From assembly GCF_949987515.2 (NCBI RefSeq), contig NC_082694.2, forward strand, positions 62,246,080-62,310,079: a stretch of DNA of 64,000 nucleotides. The letters are read 5' to 3'. Under the pieces are notes generated by a model. That model saw nothing but the letters and a program-made list of their open reading frames with translations. It had not been told where the DNA came from and made no database searches. Source of the DNA: Delphinus delphis (taxonomy: Eukaryota; Chordata; Mammalia; Artiodactyla; Delphinidae). Positions 1 through 11,295 of the stretch are shown in pieces; position 1 is the first letter of the stretch; each line of letters opens with the position of its first letter. The position numbers were made by a program, and so were the translations under genes.

Positions 1-865
1 AATACAAGAATTAAACTTGGGCATCAGCACGGCTAGGCAAGCCAAGAGCAGCCAACATTCGGAGGCAATTAGATAAGATGAATATGGTTGGTACCAAGAA
101 CAGTGCATGTGAGAGAGAGATCAAGTCCTGGCAGCCCAGGCAAGTCAGCACATAAAGAGTCCAGTGGATAAGAAGTTCAGAGGCCAGTGAAACAAGAGAA
201 TAGAACAGGAATCTGGGTCTCGAGAAGTCTGCATATCCAGAATGGATATATTTCAGCAACTAAGTATATGATATGGCTAGGGCTTTGAGCCCAAAGTCAG
301 GAGTAATCTCAGAGGGTGAACAGTCCTAAACTGCAGAGGGCATGTCTTGTTAGAGACCAGAGGAAGTGGGTTGGGAAACATGGAAGATTCTGACATGATC
401 ACTCTCTTCTATATAAAATGTATTCTAATGTATATTTAATATTCATATTTAATATTTTAAAATTTATATAATATATGCATTATAATGTACCTTACCTTGA
501 CATCTCATTGGAAAGGTTCTAAGTCACTGAATAATAAGTGAGGATGAAAAATGGATGAAGCAGAGAGACAACTACATTGCTCTGAATATAAAGGGCATAC
601 AAGATGGGGTTGATAGAGTCCTGTAGTTATAGGGGATCTGAAAAATAGGTTAAAAGGAGCCATTACTCCCAGAAGACATGTTTGAAGAGGATTTTTCTGA
701 GAGGAACTTTACACAACTTGAAAATACAACCCTTCTAAAAAGATTTAATAAAATATCCATTTCTTATTAATGCAATATTGGTGCTTAGGGCACAGGGCAA
801 AGATAAATGCTGTCCTTATGTGTCCAGTCCCACTTAGTCTCTGAAAATATTCCCTACTCCTAGGA
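1..865. other. No gene seen; includes an AT-rich patch
   Basis: I recognise no gene or repeat family here. About 411-487 is very AT-rich and low in complexity. An open minus-strand frame at 11-259 (82 codons) has no recognisable domain and I do not treat it as coding. Confidence 0.5.
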
Positions 866-1053
866 GAGTGGTTCTCAAGTGGTGTTTATAAACAACAGAG
901 TCTTTTGAGAAACATTGTCAAATTACAAATATCTCCCACCAACACTGCCCACACCCACATACACACAGTGTACAAACACACCCCATATGCTGACAGAAGT
1001 ACACCAGCACAATGTAGTGATTCTGGCATCTTTTTATTATTAAAAAACCACTG
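866..1053. mobile_element. Non-autonomous hAT-Charlie element
   Basis: The left end reads gagtggttctcaag and the right end reads aaaaaccactg. These are inverted termini of the CAGTGGTTCTCAA type found in mammalian Charlie elements. The element is about 190 bp with no coding capacity. The flanking 8-mers (tcctagga-like and ctctaaga) resemble a decayed duplication. The interior is diverged and includes a CA-rich stretch near 946-985. Confidence 0.55.
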
Positions 1054-3120
1054 CTCTAAGAGCTACTGCATGTTTGTCTCTGCTTCATAGCAATAAACGT
1101 GTTTTAATATGCTCATCTTAAGTTTTTTTACTCATTGTATAAAGGAAAGTATTTTTTAAGTTCTCGTTTGCTGTACTCAATGTATCTCATTCTAGATAAT
1201 GGAATGGAGTTCAATTCTGGTTACAGGTGAAAGGAGGCTGGTAATTAAACCTTTCAGGTATGGAAAGGAGGACAGGTTCCATCCATGCCCTTCCTGCATG
1301 GACTTAGATCTGTGTGCACCCGAGAATTTTCTGGCTCTTGCCCGTAGCTATGTTTCCAGCTGGGAGAGATACAGCTCCCCTTAGCAAGAAGCAAATATTT
1401 TTCACTTTTCAAAAGGTATTATCTGTTCTGCCACAGATAAGGCAGGATGTAAACCTGACCCACCGGCAGCTCATCAGGAGGAATTTATCTGGAAACTTCC
1501 CCTGAGGAGGCACAAAACTTCTGAAAACAACAGCTGAAACCAACACCTGAAAAGAAAGGGGAAAACTGGTTAAGCTAGTTTGAACAGTGAAGTCATTAGC
1601 AACTAGAAACACCATCCTCTTCAGCTGGTCTCCTTCACTCTTTCTCCTGCTTCTTCATTATTGAAGGATGAATTTCCTCTAGTCTAGGGAACTTCCTTTC
1701 AAGGTTTGAAATAGAATCCTTAGCAGTCCTTCCCCAATCTTAGGTACAATTTCATGCTTTGCTTCTTCCATCCATATACCCCTATTTCATGGTTTCCCAA
1801 AGTACAATCTTCTTCCATTCTGACAGTTTATGTCATTTCCCAAATCATACTGTCTTATTCCTTCCTTGCCTTGAATCCCCACTAACACTCCCAATAAATT
1901 ATAACTTTCCTCTCCTCTGTTGACGTTACCCTAAAAAATTCAAATGGAGGACATCCTTCCGATATTCCTTTAGTATCTTGATAAAAAATAGAGCATTTTC
2001 CACTTAGCTGATGTGACTTTTAGATTTTAGTATTACCAATATCACTCACCTGCCTCTTTCCCTTTGAAATATGTCTTCATTTATACCACTTTTTATATCA
2101 TTCTTTCCTAACTTGTTTTCAGTTTACTCTCACCCAGTTGAGTGGCTACAATGTGCAAGATGTTGTGATTGATATACGGCATAGTTACTTATAAAAATAT
2201 AAGGGAGAAGTATAGATAAAGTACGATGGAATATCAGAGGGGGTCGACATTTCTTCTTGTTAGGATAATCAAAGAGAGCTCCTAGGAAGAAAAGATAGTG
2301 AGATGAAAGTTGGGTTGGTAAAATAGAAGGGAAGGGGAATACAAAGAGCAAGGGGACAAAGGTTTAAAGGCTTAGTGTCTGCTCCAGGATACCAGGTAGT
2401 CCAGTTTGACATCAGCAAATGCTGTGTTCTGAGAGATAAAGGTGGAGGTGATAATGAAAGTATGCAGGTTGAGGAGGTTGCTCAGGGCAAAAGGTAAAAG
2501 GAAAAGGGTGCTTATAATGGAATTGTCCTCATTCACAACATGAGAGATTGGAGGGGAGTCAGAAAGGTAGTGATGGGGAGAGTCAGAAGACAACTGGGGA
2601 TCAAAACTCCATGGAGCATAAGAGTCCTTATGCTTAAGAGAGTTCTTAATCTCTCATCTGTCATCATGTAGAAGTAGAAGCAAGAGAATTTTAGAGTGAA
2701 AACTTTACAGTGAACGGTAAGCAAGGAAAGACTAATGGTGATTGGCAATTTGCCATTAATTACTGGTGTTTGGTTATAAGTTTCCTTTACATACAAACTT
2801 CAACTTTTTATTCTCTATAGGGTTTTGAAACTGGGTATAGTGATAGGACAAATGCTGTAAGGAAATCAAGCTATGAGAGTGAGAAAAGGGAAGGAGAAGT
2901 TGATACCTGATCTTGGAATTTTACATCTACAGCTAGATCTCCAGATGCATTAAGAAGGAATAATGATGGAAGGACAAAAAATGGTCCATAGGCAAACAGA
3001 TTAAGATAAAGACAGCTTTAATGTGGACAGAGGTACATTGCATTGACATAATCTAAACATGAATCACTCAAACTATGGAAATTCCTGGAACCAATATTTT
3101 CCAGTCTCTAAGTATTCCTC
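1054..3120. other. Unassigned stretch
   Basis: No gene is recognised. About 1200-1560 is somewhat richer in GC than its surroundings and holds short overlapping open frames on both strands (1199-1384 plus, 1409-1615 minus) with no known domain. About 2130-2600 is purine-rich and vaguely like an L2 3' region, but I cannot align it well enough to call. Confidence 0.45.
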
Positions 3121-3132
3121 AGGTACATTATT

Positions 3133-3983
3133 TTCTTTAATTGAAGTATAGTTGATTTACAATATTATATTAGTTTCAGGTGTACAACACAGTGATTCAA
3201 TATTTTTATAGAATATACGCCATTTAAAATTATTATAAAATAATGGCAATATTTCCCTGTGCTGTACAATATATCCTCGTAGCTTATTCATTTTATGCAT
3301 AGTAGTTTATACTTATTAACCCCCTACCCTGATCTTGCCCCTCTCCCTTTTCCTCTCCTCACTGCAACCACTAGTTTGTTCCATATATCTATGTCTATTT
3401 CTCTTTTGTTATATTCATTTGTTTGTTTTACTTTTCATCCACATGTAAATGATGACATAGAGTATTTGTCTTTCTCTGTCTCACTTATTTCACTAAGCAT
3501 AATACACTCTAGGTCCATCCATGTTGTTGTAAATGGCAGAATTTCATCCCTTGTTATGGCTGAGTAATATTCCATTATATCTTCTTTATCCATTCATCTG
3601 TTGATGGACACTTAGGTTGCTTCCATATCTTGCTATTGTAAATAATGCTGCCATGAACATTGGGGTGCGTGTATCTTTTTGAATTAGTGTTTTTGTTTTG
3701 TTCAGATATATACCCAGGAATGGAATTGCTTGATTTTATAATAATTCTATTTTTAGTTTTTTGAAGAACCTCCATACTGTTTTCCACAGTGGCTGCACCA
3801 ATTTACATTCTCACCAACAGTGTACTAGGGTTCCCTTTTCTGCACATCTTCACAAACATTATTTTTATTTGTAGACATTTTGATGATAGCTATTCTGACA
3901 GATGTGAGGTGATATCTCATTGTGGTTTTGATTTGCATTTCTCTAGTGATTAGCAATGTTGAGCATCATTTCACATGCCTCAA
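3133..3983 (-). mobile_element. 5'-truncated L1 LINE with target-site duplication
   Basis: On the minus strand this is the end of L1 ORF2 followed by the 3' UTR. The ORF2 C-terminal segment WKQPKCPSTDEW is readable in the frame at 3575-3787. The 3' UTR runs leftward to the head gaagtatagttgattta (as seen on plus). A 12-bp duplication flanks it: aggtacattatt at 3121-3132 and aggtacgttatt at 3984-3995 (11 of 12 match). The reading frame is broken by stops and indels, so this is a dead copy. About 850 bp of the 3' end remain. Confidence 0.88.
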
Positions 3984-3995
3984 AGGTACGTTATT

Positions 3996-4479
3996 GACCA
4001 GATATATTGGATGCAATGTATCTTTTGAATTTTCTAGTGCTGAAAAGTTGAGATTTCATGGACTACCACCTAACGCACCAGTAGTAAAAGTCTCCATGTG
4101 GGATGACCACATCCTTATGTGTTCTTCAGAGTCTAGAACAATATCTTGGGAACTCAATAACATTTAATAATTATTAATAATAATTACATTGAATGAAACT
4201 GTCATTTTCCCATGTTTTATATGCTTTGAAGTTCAGAATTTTACTTACATTTTTATCTATCTTCACCTTATTTATAAGTTTCAAATGCTTCTTAATCAGA
4301 TAATCATGTGTTTTCTAGCACACACATATACCTCAGACTTTTAAGGGCATTCTAACCTTGCTCAGGAGATGGTCATTCTGATATTATCAGCTGATGGGCC
4401 ATTACTCTGACATTATGCTCTTGTAAAACACTTACCTCAGATATTTGTAGCAAATGCCAGTCTTTTGGGAGATTGTGGA
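3996..4479. other. Unassigned stretch
   Basis: AT-rich DNA between an L1 copy and a MIR. I see no gene, RNA or repeat that I can name. Confidence 0.4.
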
Positions 4480-4645
4480 AGAGTGGTAATACTATTACTG
4501 CTACTATAATTAATAGTAATAATTTTGATCCCATCGTATATAAGTCAAGTACAGTTGTTAGTATTTTACCCATGCTAACATAATTTAGTTTCACAACCCT
4601 ATGAGGAAAGTAGTATTATTGCCCTCATTTTACAAATGCACTCAA
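4480..4645 (+). mobile_element. MIR SINE fragment
   Basis: The segment tcacaaccctatgaggaaag, followed by a run close to attattgccctcattttacaaatg, matches the central MIR core. The 5' part is diverged and the 3' part is lost before the CHR SINE. Confidence 0.65.
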
Positions 4646-4716
4646 GGTATGTTCAGGTTGTTTCTTTTACTTACTACTTGCAAAGTGAAGGTGAAGACTA
4701 GACAGCCATATCATCA

Positions 4717-4928
4717 TTTTTTTTTTTTTTTTTTTTACGGTACACGGGCCTCTCACTGTTGTGGCCTCTCCGTTGCGGAGCACAGGCTCCAGACGCGCAG
4801 GCTCAGTGGCCTTGGCTCACGGGCCCAGCCGCTCTGCGGCATGTGGGATCTTCCCGGACCGGGGCACGAACCTGTGTCCCCTGCATCAGCAGGCGGACTC
4901 TCAACCACTGCGCCACCAGAGAAGCCTC
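4717..4928 (-). mobile_element. CHR SINE (cetacean tRNA-derived)
   Basis: The copy runs from a T-run (the antisense A-tail, 4717-4736) to ctgcgccaccagagaagcct, which is the reverse complement of the SINE head. The B-box-like motif lies in the cgggttcgtgccc-type segment, here as its complement (ggggcacgaacc). Flanking tcatca followed by T-runs on both sides suggests a duplication of about 10 bp. Many CpGs survive, so the copy is fairly young. Overlapping open frames here are SINE by-products. Confidence 0.93.
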
Positions 4929-4934
4929 ATCATT

Positions 4935-5900
4935 TTTTTTTAAATTAACTTTTAATTTTGGAAAAATTTTAAATTCACAGAAAAGGTGTGGAAATAGTAT
5001 AGAAAGTTCCTGTATATCCCACACCCATTTCCCCTTACTGTTCACATAGTGCATTAGCATAGTACAACTGTCACATATAATGAATCAATATTGGTACATT
5101 AGTTCAAAGTCTATTCAGATTTCCTTAATTTTACCTAATGCTCTAGGATCCCACCCAGGATTCCACATTACATTTAGTCACCATGTTTCCTTAGACTCCT
5201 CTAAAGTGTGACAGTTTCTCAGTCTTTCGTTATATTTTATGACAGTTCTGAAGTTATTGGTCATGTATTTCATAGAATGTAGAATGTCTTAGTTTTGTTG
5301 ATGTTTTTCTCATTATTGTACTGGGGTTATGGATTTTGGAAAGAATACCACAGAAGTAAAATGCCATTCTCACCACATCATATCAAGGGTATATACTATC
5401 AGCATAATTTATCATTGTTGATGTGGACCTTGATCACTTGTCTAAGGTAGTGTTTGTCAGGTTTCTCCTCTCTAAAGCTACTCTATTCCCCGCTTTCCCT
5501 ATCATAAATTTTGGAGTGAAGTCACTAGGTAGACTCTCAGTTAAGGAATTTAGGTTATGCGCCTCCTCCTTGATAGGGAGTATCTACACAAATTTTTGGA
5601 ATTCTGCATGGAAGATTTGTCTCCTTATTTATTGATTTATTGACTTATTCATTCATTCATTCAATCATTTATTTATATTATTGTGGACTCATGGAAATGT
5701 ATTTTCTGCTTTGGTTTATAACCCAATACTACATTATTTATTTTGTTGCTCAAATCATTGGCTTTTGGGAACTCTTTCATTCAGCTTCTGTGTCCATATA
5801 CCATACTTCCATTGTGTGTCTTTCATATCTACCTTTTGAAGAGAGAGGATACTTTATGTGTTCTTTCAGTTCTTAAATTCCTATTCATAGGACAATTTTA
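4935..5900. mobile_element. Long ancient interspersed repeat, probably L1-related
   Basis: I recognise a widespread mammalian repeat in collinear segments. Examples are ttcacagaaaaggtgtgg, caggattccacattacattt, gtgacagtttctcagtcttt, gaataccacagaagtaa, ccttgatcacttgtctaagg and ggactcatggaaatgtatt. No coding frame remains. I recall it as part of old LINE (L1M-type) sequence, but the subfamily and orientation are uncertain. An ATTC microsatellite (about 5647-5672) lies inside it. Confidence 0.6.
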
Positions 5901-6774
5901 GATTTTCTGTGTTCTCCTGTGTCAGTAAACAGCAATGCACAAAGTAGCATTTAAGCTGAATATTTACCTTTATTTGATGCCTACTATAAGCATTTGGATG
6001 CTGCATTATGCTATTTTTTTCTTTTAGAACTCACAGTGTGTATGTTTAATAAGCAAAGAAATATTTAATGCTTGAACTTGCAAGTCTTTGCCTGCTGTAT
6101 TTAAAAAAAAAGAAAGGTGTGAATCTAATAGAAAATGAACCTTAATTACATACCTTACATAGCAAAGAAATTTGGCATTGTCTAGTACTTGGTTGAAGTC
6201 CTTCCACAATAATCTTTACAATGAATCATTTAGAAAAGAGTTTTGAACTACTCATAATTTAAGTGTAAACTATTTTATTATAATATATCTGCCATTTGAG
6301 ACTTTCATTCCAGAATATCTATATTGTGACCTGTGCATTATATTTTTGCCATCAGAAATCTAGTTATTATTTTTGCACCCATTTTCAATTTATCAGTTCT
6401 AGTTTTTAGTCTTCTGACGTGTTTTCGGTCAAGTCTCAAATTTGAGTATATTTTTTATTTGTTAAATTAAGCATAATTTAACAGTGAGACCAAATATTTC
6501 TTGTTAAAATAATCACACTATTGAAATACAAAATATTCTGATTATACTTTTTTCATCACACAGTTGTTTTGGGCCATAGTATTTTGACCTTAACAAGGTT
6601 TGTGTATATGAAAATCTGAAGTAAAACAGTCAGAACAGAACACATTTTCATTTTGAAGTATTTTCTGGGAATAGTATCCACTAGATTAATCTAATTCTTT
6701 ACGAGAGTCCTCTACAGTGCATTTAAAATCTTTTCAAGGTCAAATAGTGGGTTGGGTCCAAACATTTTGACTCT
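5901..6774. other. Unassigned stretch
   Basis: AT-rich sequence with no recognisable gene, RNA or repeat family. Confidence 0.4.
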
Positions 6775-6880
6775 TGTCATTCATTCAACAACCGTTTAAT
6801 ATATATTCTGTGTACCAGACACAGTTATGTTTGCATGGAACACAGCAATGAACAAATCAGGGAAAGTGCCTAACCGATAA
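6775..6880 (-). mobile_element. L2 LINE 3' end fragment
   Basis: Reads cattcattcaacaaccg, then a tattctgtgtaccagacacagt-like stretch and cagcaatgaacaaatcag. This is the reverse complement of the L2 3' end (the ...GAGCACCTACTATGTGCCAGGCAC motif and what follows). Confidence 0.65.
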
Positions 6881-8609
6881 TGCTTACATTTTGTATAAAC
6901 AAAATTAATTGTTTTGCTAACAACATGCCCAGCAATTCTCCCACCAAAATCTGCTACCCACTGTGTGCAAAATTTCTTCTCTTCACCTTGCTGAACTACT
7001 TGATCATAGGGCCACGTTGGGGTGGGGCTGTGGTGGGGTGGAAGTTGGTGAGTAAGGTCCTTGAGCGTCTCTATTTCTTAGTGGATATAGTCCTTCCACA
7101 TTTCTTTGTGGTTTTTTTCTCCCCTCCTTATACTATTAGGAAATCAGCCCAAGATTTTCTTTCTTCCTCTGATTACATTTTTTTTAAGTTGTATTTTATC
7201 TCTAGGCCATGAATTTAATATCTTAAGGGAAGAACATTCATCTCCAGAATTCATTCCCTTTTTGCTGTAAGCAAGTCAGGTTTGCCTGAATTTCATGACA
7301 GAGGATAATGGTTTTTATTTTGGTCTGACTCTACTTTAATATATAGCTAAGTTTTTCTTGTTTACTCTTAATTTTACTTCTTGATCAATCATAAGCGTTT
7401 CATTTATTAAGCAAGTATGTACTCAAAATTTAATTTGTTAGGAGTAGGGAAAGAAAAGACTTAAGAAATCAAGTAGTACCAGTATAATAGTAAACACTGT
7501 AAGAAAATAGTACAAAGGATAGAATATGTTATTCTCACCCCGTTCTCATGTATAGCCTTGAATTTTATGGAAATCAATCCTGGTCACTAGGGGAGCAATG
7601 AAGGGAGTTTGAGATGCCCACCAGCAAAGTTTGGCATTGATAGTATTGGTAAACCAAATGCAAATTCTGTGGCTTGAATGGTATTATTTCAGATAGGATG
7701 AGTAAAACGTATTTTTAGCCATGACGTAGTTTACCTGTAGGAGTGCTACACAGAGATTTTAAAGCAACGAATAACTTTAAAATAACATTTTTAATACAGT
7801 ATGTTTTCTGAAACTTGTACTTTGGTTTTTGATAACTAAAATGTAAGAAAAGTACTTATATGTAAGTGTTTTCTCTATACCTTGATATTCTGAGCTACAT
7901 CTTAACTAACATTACATTTTCATCCATCCACCAACCATCTACCCACCTATTTGTACATTTATTCATGAAACTTTTCTTGAAGGGTTCACAGTTGCTATAA
8001 TACCTGACTCATGGCTACAGATGCTATAAAATCTACCTAGGGATCCTGAACTGATGCAATTCATTGTAATAAAATCTACTTGTTCAGTAAAGTTTTTCAA
8101 CTAGAGTACTGAGATCTTAATGTCATACCACGAAAGAAATCTGGAAGGAGATAAGTGATGGATCTCTAGTGTAATTTCTGAAGTACTTCCTTGGTTTACC
8201 AGGGATTGGACTCTAGACTCCCTTTTTATTCTTGATTCTTGACCACACCCCATCTGTAATATGGAAATGTTTCTCTACTATGAAATAAAAATTATTTACT
8301 TCCTCAAGCTCTAAAACTTCCCATTCTTCCCTTATGTAAGTGATTTCCAAGCACTTAATCATAGAAGCTGTGATTTACTAAGGAGAAAGAGTAAAGATGT
8401 TCCTACATCATGATTTTCTAAAACACCTCTAGTAGCCAATATCAGTATGGCCATATACCTGAGTAAAACCTTTCTCCAATCAAAAAAATGTGGTATAAAG
8501 TTTTCAAAGACATGCAAAAGTAAAATAACGATTGAATATCAGTGTATTTACCTCTAGCTTAAGGCATAAAATACTACATGAGAAGTTTAAGATTCCTATG
8601 AATTCTTGA
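6881..8609. other. Unassigned stretch
   Basis: No gene or named repeat supported. A 110-codon plus-strand frame at 6880-7212 has no domain and a composition like its surroundings, so I leave it as chance. Confidence 0.4.
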
Positions 8610-8990
8610 TATCATTCCTCTCTCTCCACTCCCAGAGGCAACCATTATATTGAAATGTGTGTGTATCATCTATATGTATTTTTTTTACATTTATTACTGA
8701 TCCATGTTGTTCTAAACTGTACATATATATGTGTGTGTATATGTATTACTTTAAACTTTATATAAATGTTATATACATTATTTTACAATTTGCATTTTTC
8801 TCTGAAGATAATTGGTCATTTCTACTGACATGAATAGGTCTAGTTAATTTGTTTCTGCTGCTCTATAGTATTTCACTCTCTGAGAATACAACAGTTTATT
8901 CATCTATTTTTCTATTGATGAACATTTATATTGATACCAATTTTGGTTTTGCCATAACAATGTTTTTATGTACTTTCATGTACATGTCTT

Positions 8991-9030
<40 letters not shown>

Positions 9031-9165
9031 TTTCTCTGAGATTTAAGCTAACAGTGGGATGGTGCATCCTCATTTTTACTATATACTGTTAGTTGGTCTC
9101 CAAATTGGTCATGGCAATATATTCCTCCACTTGCAGGATGAGAGAGTTTCCCTGATGCGTATATC
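8610..9165 (-). mobile_element. Ancient L1-like repeat with embedded (TA)n
   Basis: Collinear with an old LINE-derived repeat: ccactcccagaggcaacc, then actttatataaatg, tttattcatctatttttctattgatgaacatt, ccataacaatg and gttggtctccaaattgg. These match the reverse complement of decayed L1 ORF2-region sequence. The match is patchy and class only is claimed. Confidence 0.5.
8994..9026. repeat. (TA)n microsatellite
   Basis: About 16 uninterrupted AT dinucleotides inside an old L1-like repeat. Likely polymorphic. Confidence 0.95.
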
Positions 9166-9739
9166 ACTGAGGACACTTTTTGGCTAAAGAAAAGGCCCCA
9201 TGTGTGCAGTGCCTGTTGACATCATATAGTCTCTTGTTCTCAGTTGACCACTTCTCTGGAAACAAGATCAATGACACTATTTCTCTCTCTTCACTATTGG
9301 GGATTTATAGCACTTCATCTACATAGAGGCAAGGATGTTTGGTGAAAGCTAGCTGCTCACTACATATTTACCTTATAGAGGAGAAACAGTAGTCTCCAGC
9401 AATACTTGCAGTTTTTACTTCTTAAGTTTTACCTACTGTAGTTGGCAGTAGCTGGGCACTTGCTCATAATCTCTAAATGGTAAATGATATCTAAAGATAA
9501 ATGGTCATATTCTATTTCCTAAATGAGTATCAGCCCTCCAATATTGAATTAAAAGAGCCAACAAACAGTAAACGATATCCCATTTCCCCAAAAGATGGAT
9601 ATGTATACACTGTATAGATATGTATACCTATGTGTAAAATTGGTGCCTCTCACCTCCAACTTCTCCCTTTATTGCCCTGCTTGTGATACTTCAGCTAAAC
9701 CTTTTAAACATTTCTCCTTAGTTTAACCCTGTTAAATTT
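9166..9739. other. Unassigned stretch
   Basis: No gene or recognisable repeat found. Confidence 0.4.
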
Positions 9740-10365
9740 GCATTGAGGCATAATGCAGGATAAAGGGGCTTCTCTTCCTTGTCCCAGTGTATCTTTTTTC
9801 TTCTTGCTATTGCAGCATTTGGCTGCAACATAAAGGCAGACATTTAGTGGCACTCACTCCCAAAGAGCTTCAGCATTTTCCCCATGAACAACTTCCAGGG
9901 GAATTTCATGGGCATCCAGGCAGTTCCTGATGAATACTGCTGGTGTCCTAGACAGTACATGGGTAATTTCAGCAGCACCTCCCCAGGTAGCTTCTAGGTG
10001 AGTTTTTTTTTTTTTTCCAGCACTCCATTGGGTAGTTGCATGTGTGCAAACATTATACTGCGGCATCTTAATGAACTACTCTATGAACAAGTAGGCTACA
10101 GCTATATCTGCTACGACAAGGTCTGCAACTCAGCCTTGGGGGTGGGGTCCTTCTCCCAAATTGCCTCTTCTTTGGTACTCTACCTCAGTCCTATGGGTAG
10201 GGTAGTAGTTGATCCCTGTATCTGCTGCTCCTGTATTCTTTATGTTTCCCTTTATCCTCTTGATAGCTAATCCCCTGTTACTAGTTAACAACCTTTTATA
10301 TTAGGCATTTATTGTTCAAATTACTCTGTGGTTTCTGTCTCCAGATTTGACCCTGACTGCTATGG
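9740..10365 (+). mobile_element. Possible ancient LTR-like repeat
   Basis: The right part, with ctaatcccctgttactagttaac, caaccttttatatta, caaattactctgtggtttctgtctcc and gaccctgactgctatgg, resembles the 3' end of an old mammalian LTR-type repeat that I recognise only by its ending. The left boundary is uncertain. Open frames here (9854-10066 minus, 9998-10270 plus) show no domain. Confidence 0.35.
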
Positions 10366-10433
10366 TATTTAAGCAAATTTACACTCCATAACATCTCACA
10401 GAGTTCAATTATCTTAAATAGAAAATACAATTA

Positions 10434-10633
10434 GGGCTTTCCTGGTGGCTCAGTGGTTGAGAGTCCGCCTGCCAATGCAGGGGAGATGGGTTCGTGCCCC
10501 GGTCCGGGAAGATCCCACATGCCTCGCAGCGGCTGGGCCCGTGAGCCATGGCGCTGAGCCTGCGTGTCTGGAGCCGGTGCTCCGCAATGGGAGAGGCCAC
10601 AAGAGTGAGAGGCCCGCGTACCGCAAAAAAAAA
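10434..10633 (+). mobile_element. CHR SINE with 14-bp duplication
   Basis: Full-length copy from gggctttcctggtggctcag to a short A-tail. The duplication agaaaatacaatta is perfect at 10420-10433 and 10634-10647. The A-box-like segment has a G-to-T change (tggctcag). The B-box-like ggttcgtgccc is intact. The short tail (10 A) and several substitutions suggest it is older than the 27 kb copies. Confidence 0.95.
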
Positions 10634-10647
10634 AGAAAATACAATTA

Positions 10648-11099
10648 ATAGTTAGGGCTCTACAAATATTTAAGATGTTTTAAATTTATTTTTTTAATTA
10701 TAGAATGACTGTATTAGTATCCCTAAGGACCAAAGGAAATCAAATTCAATTAACATTGATTTAAAGATTCCTATTTTCTTATCATGGCATTAAGCACTTT
10801 TATTTATATTAGTTAATACATTATACAATATAAATTCATAAATAATATACATCTCTAACTACTGAGGTATAGGGTGTTTCTTTTATTCTGTTTGCAAATG
10901 TTTATTAATAATTGCAATAAAACATAAAATTACTTTAAAAAATAAAGAGACTAAATGCCGCATCAGAAGGGAGTTTTTTCCAAAAACTCTACAGAAGGGG
11001 GTTTTGTTTTATTTTCGAAACCTCCAGCTGGGCAAACTACCATGATAATCAGCCATTGCTTATATCCAGGAAGAGTCAAATCCGGGAAACCTGTGAGGA
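10648..11099. other. Unassigned AT-rich stretch
   Basis: AT-rich, with no gene or named repeat seen. Confidence 0.4.
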
Positions 11100-11295
11100 C
11101 ATTATTTCAGTAACCCAAGCAAGGAAAGCTAATGACTTGAATTAAAGAAATAGTAACAAGGGACAAAGAAAAGGGAATTCAAGAGAGATTTATTAGTTAA
11201 ATTTGAAAGGCTTTGAACTTAAAAGGCTCTAGAGGGTGGTGTGAGAAAGAAACAGGTAAGAACAGTGACTTATAGGATTCTGGATTGAGAAATAA
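11100..11295 (-). mobile_element. L2-like LINE fragment
   Basis: Collinear with the antisense L2 3' region: tatttcagtaacccaagcaagg (the usual ctattgcaataatccaggcgag segment), tagtaacaagggaca, tatagga and ggattgagaaataagg. Strongly diverged. Confidence 0.5.

Noticed and set aside
11..259. 82-codon minus-strand frame with a hydrophobic, leucine-rich start
   Set aside because: No domain, no splice or promoter context, and the length is expected by chance in this composition.
4717..4928. tRNA gene suggested by A- and B-box-like motifs
   Set aside because: The motifs belong to the tRNA-derived SINE head. No cloverleaf or anticodon arm is preserved here or in the other CHR copies.
8994..9026. AT-rich run as a possible replication origin or matrix-attachment site
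   Set aside because: It is a plain (TA)n microsatellite in an old repeat, with no supporting motif.
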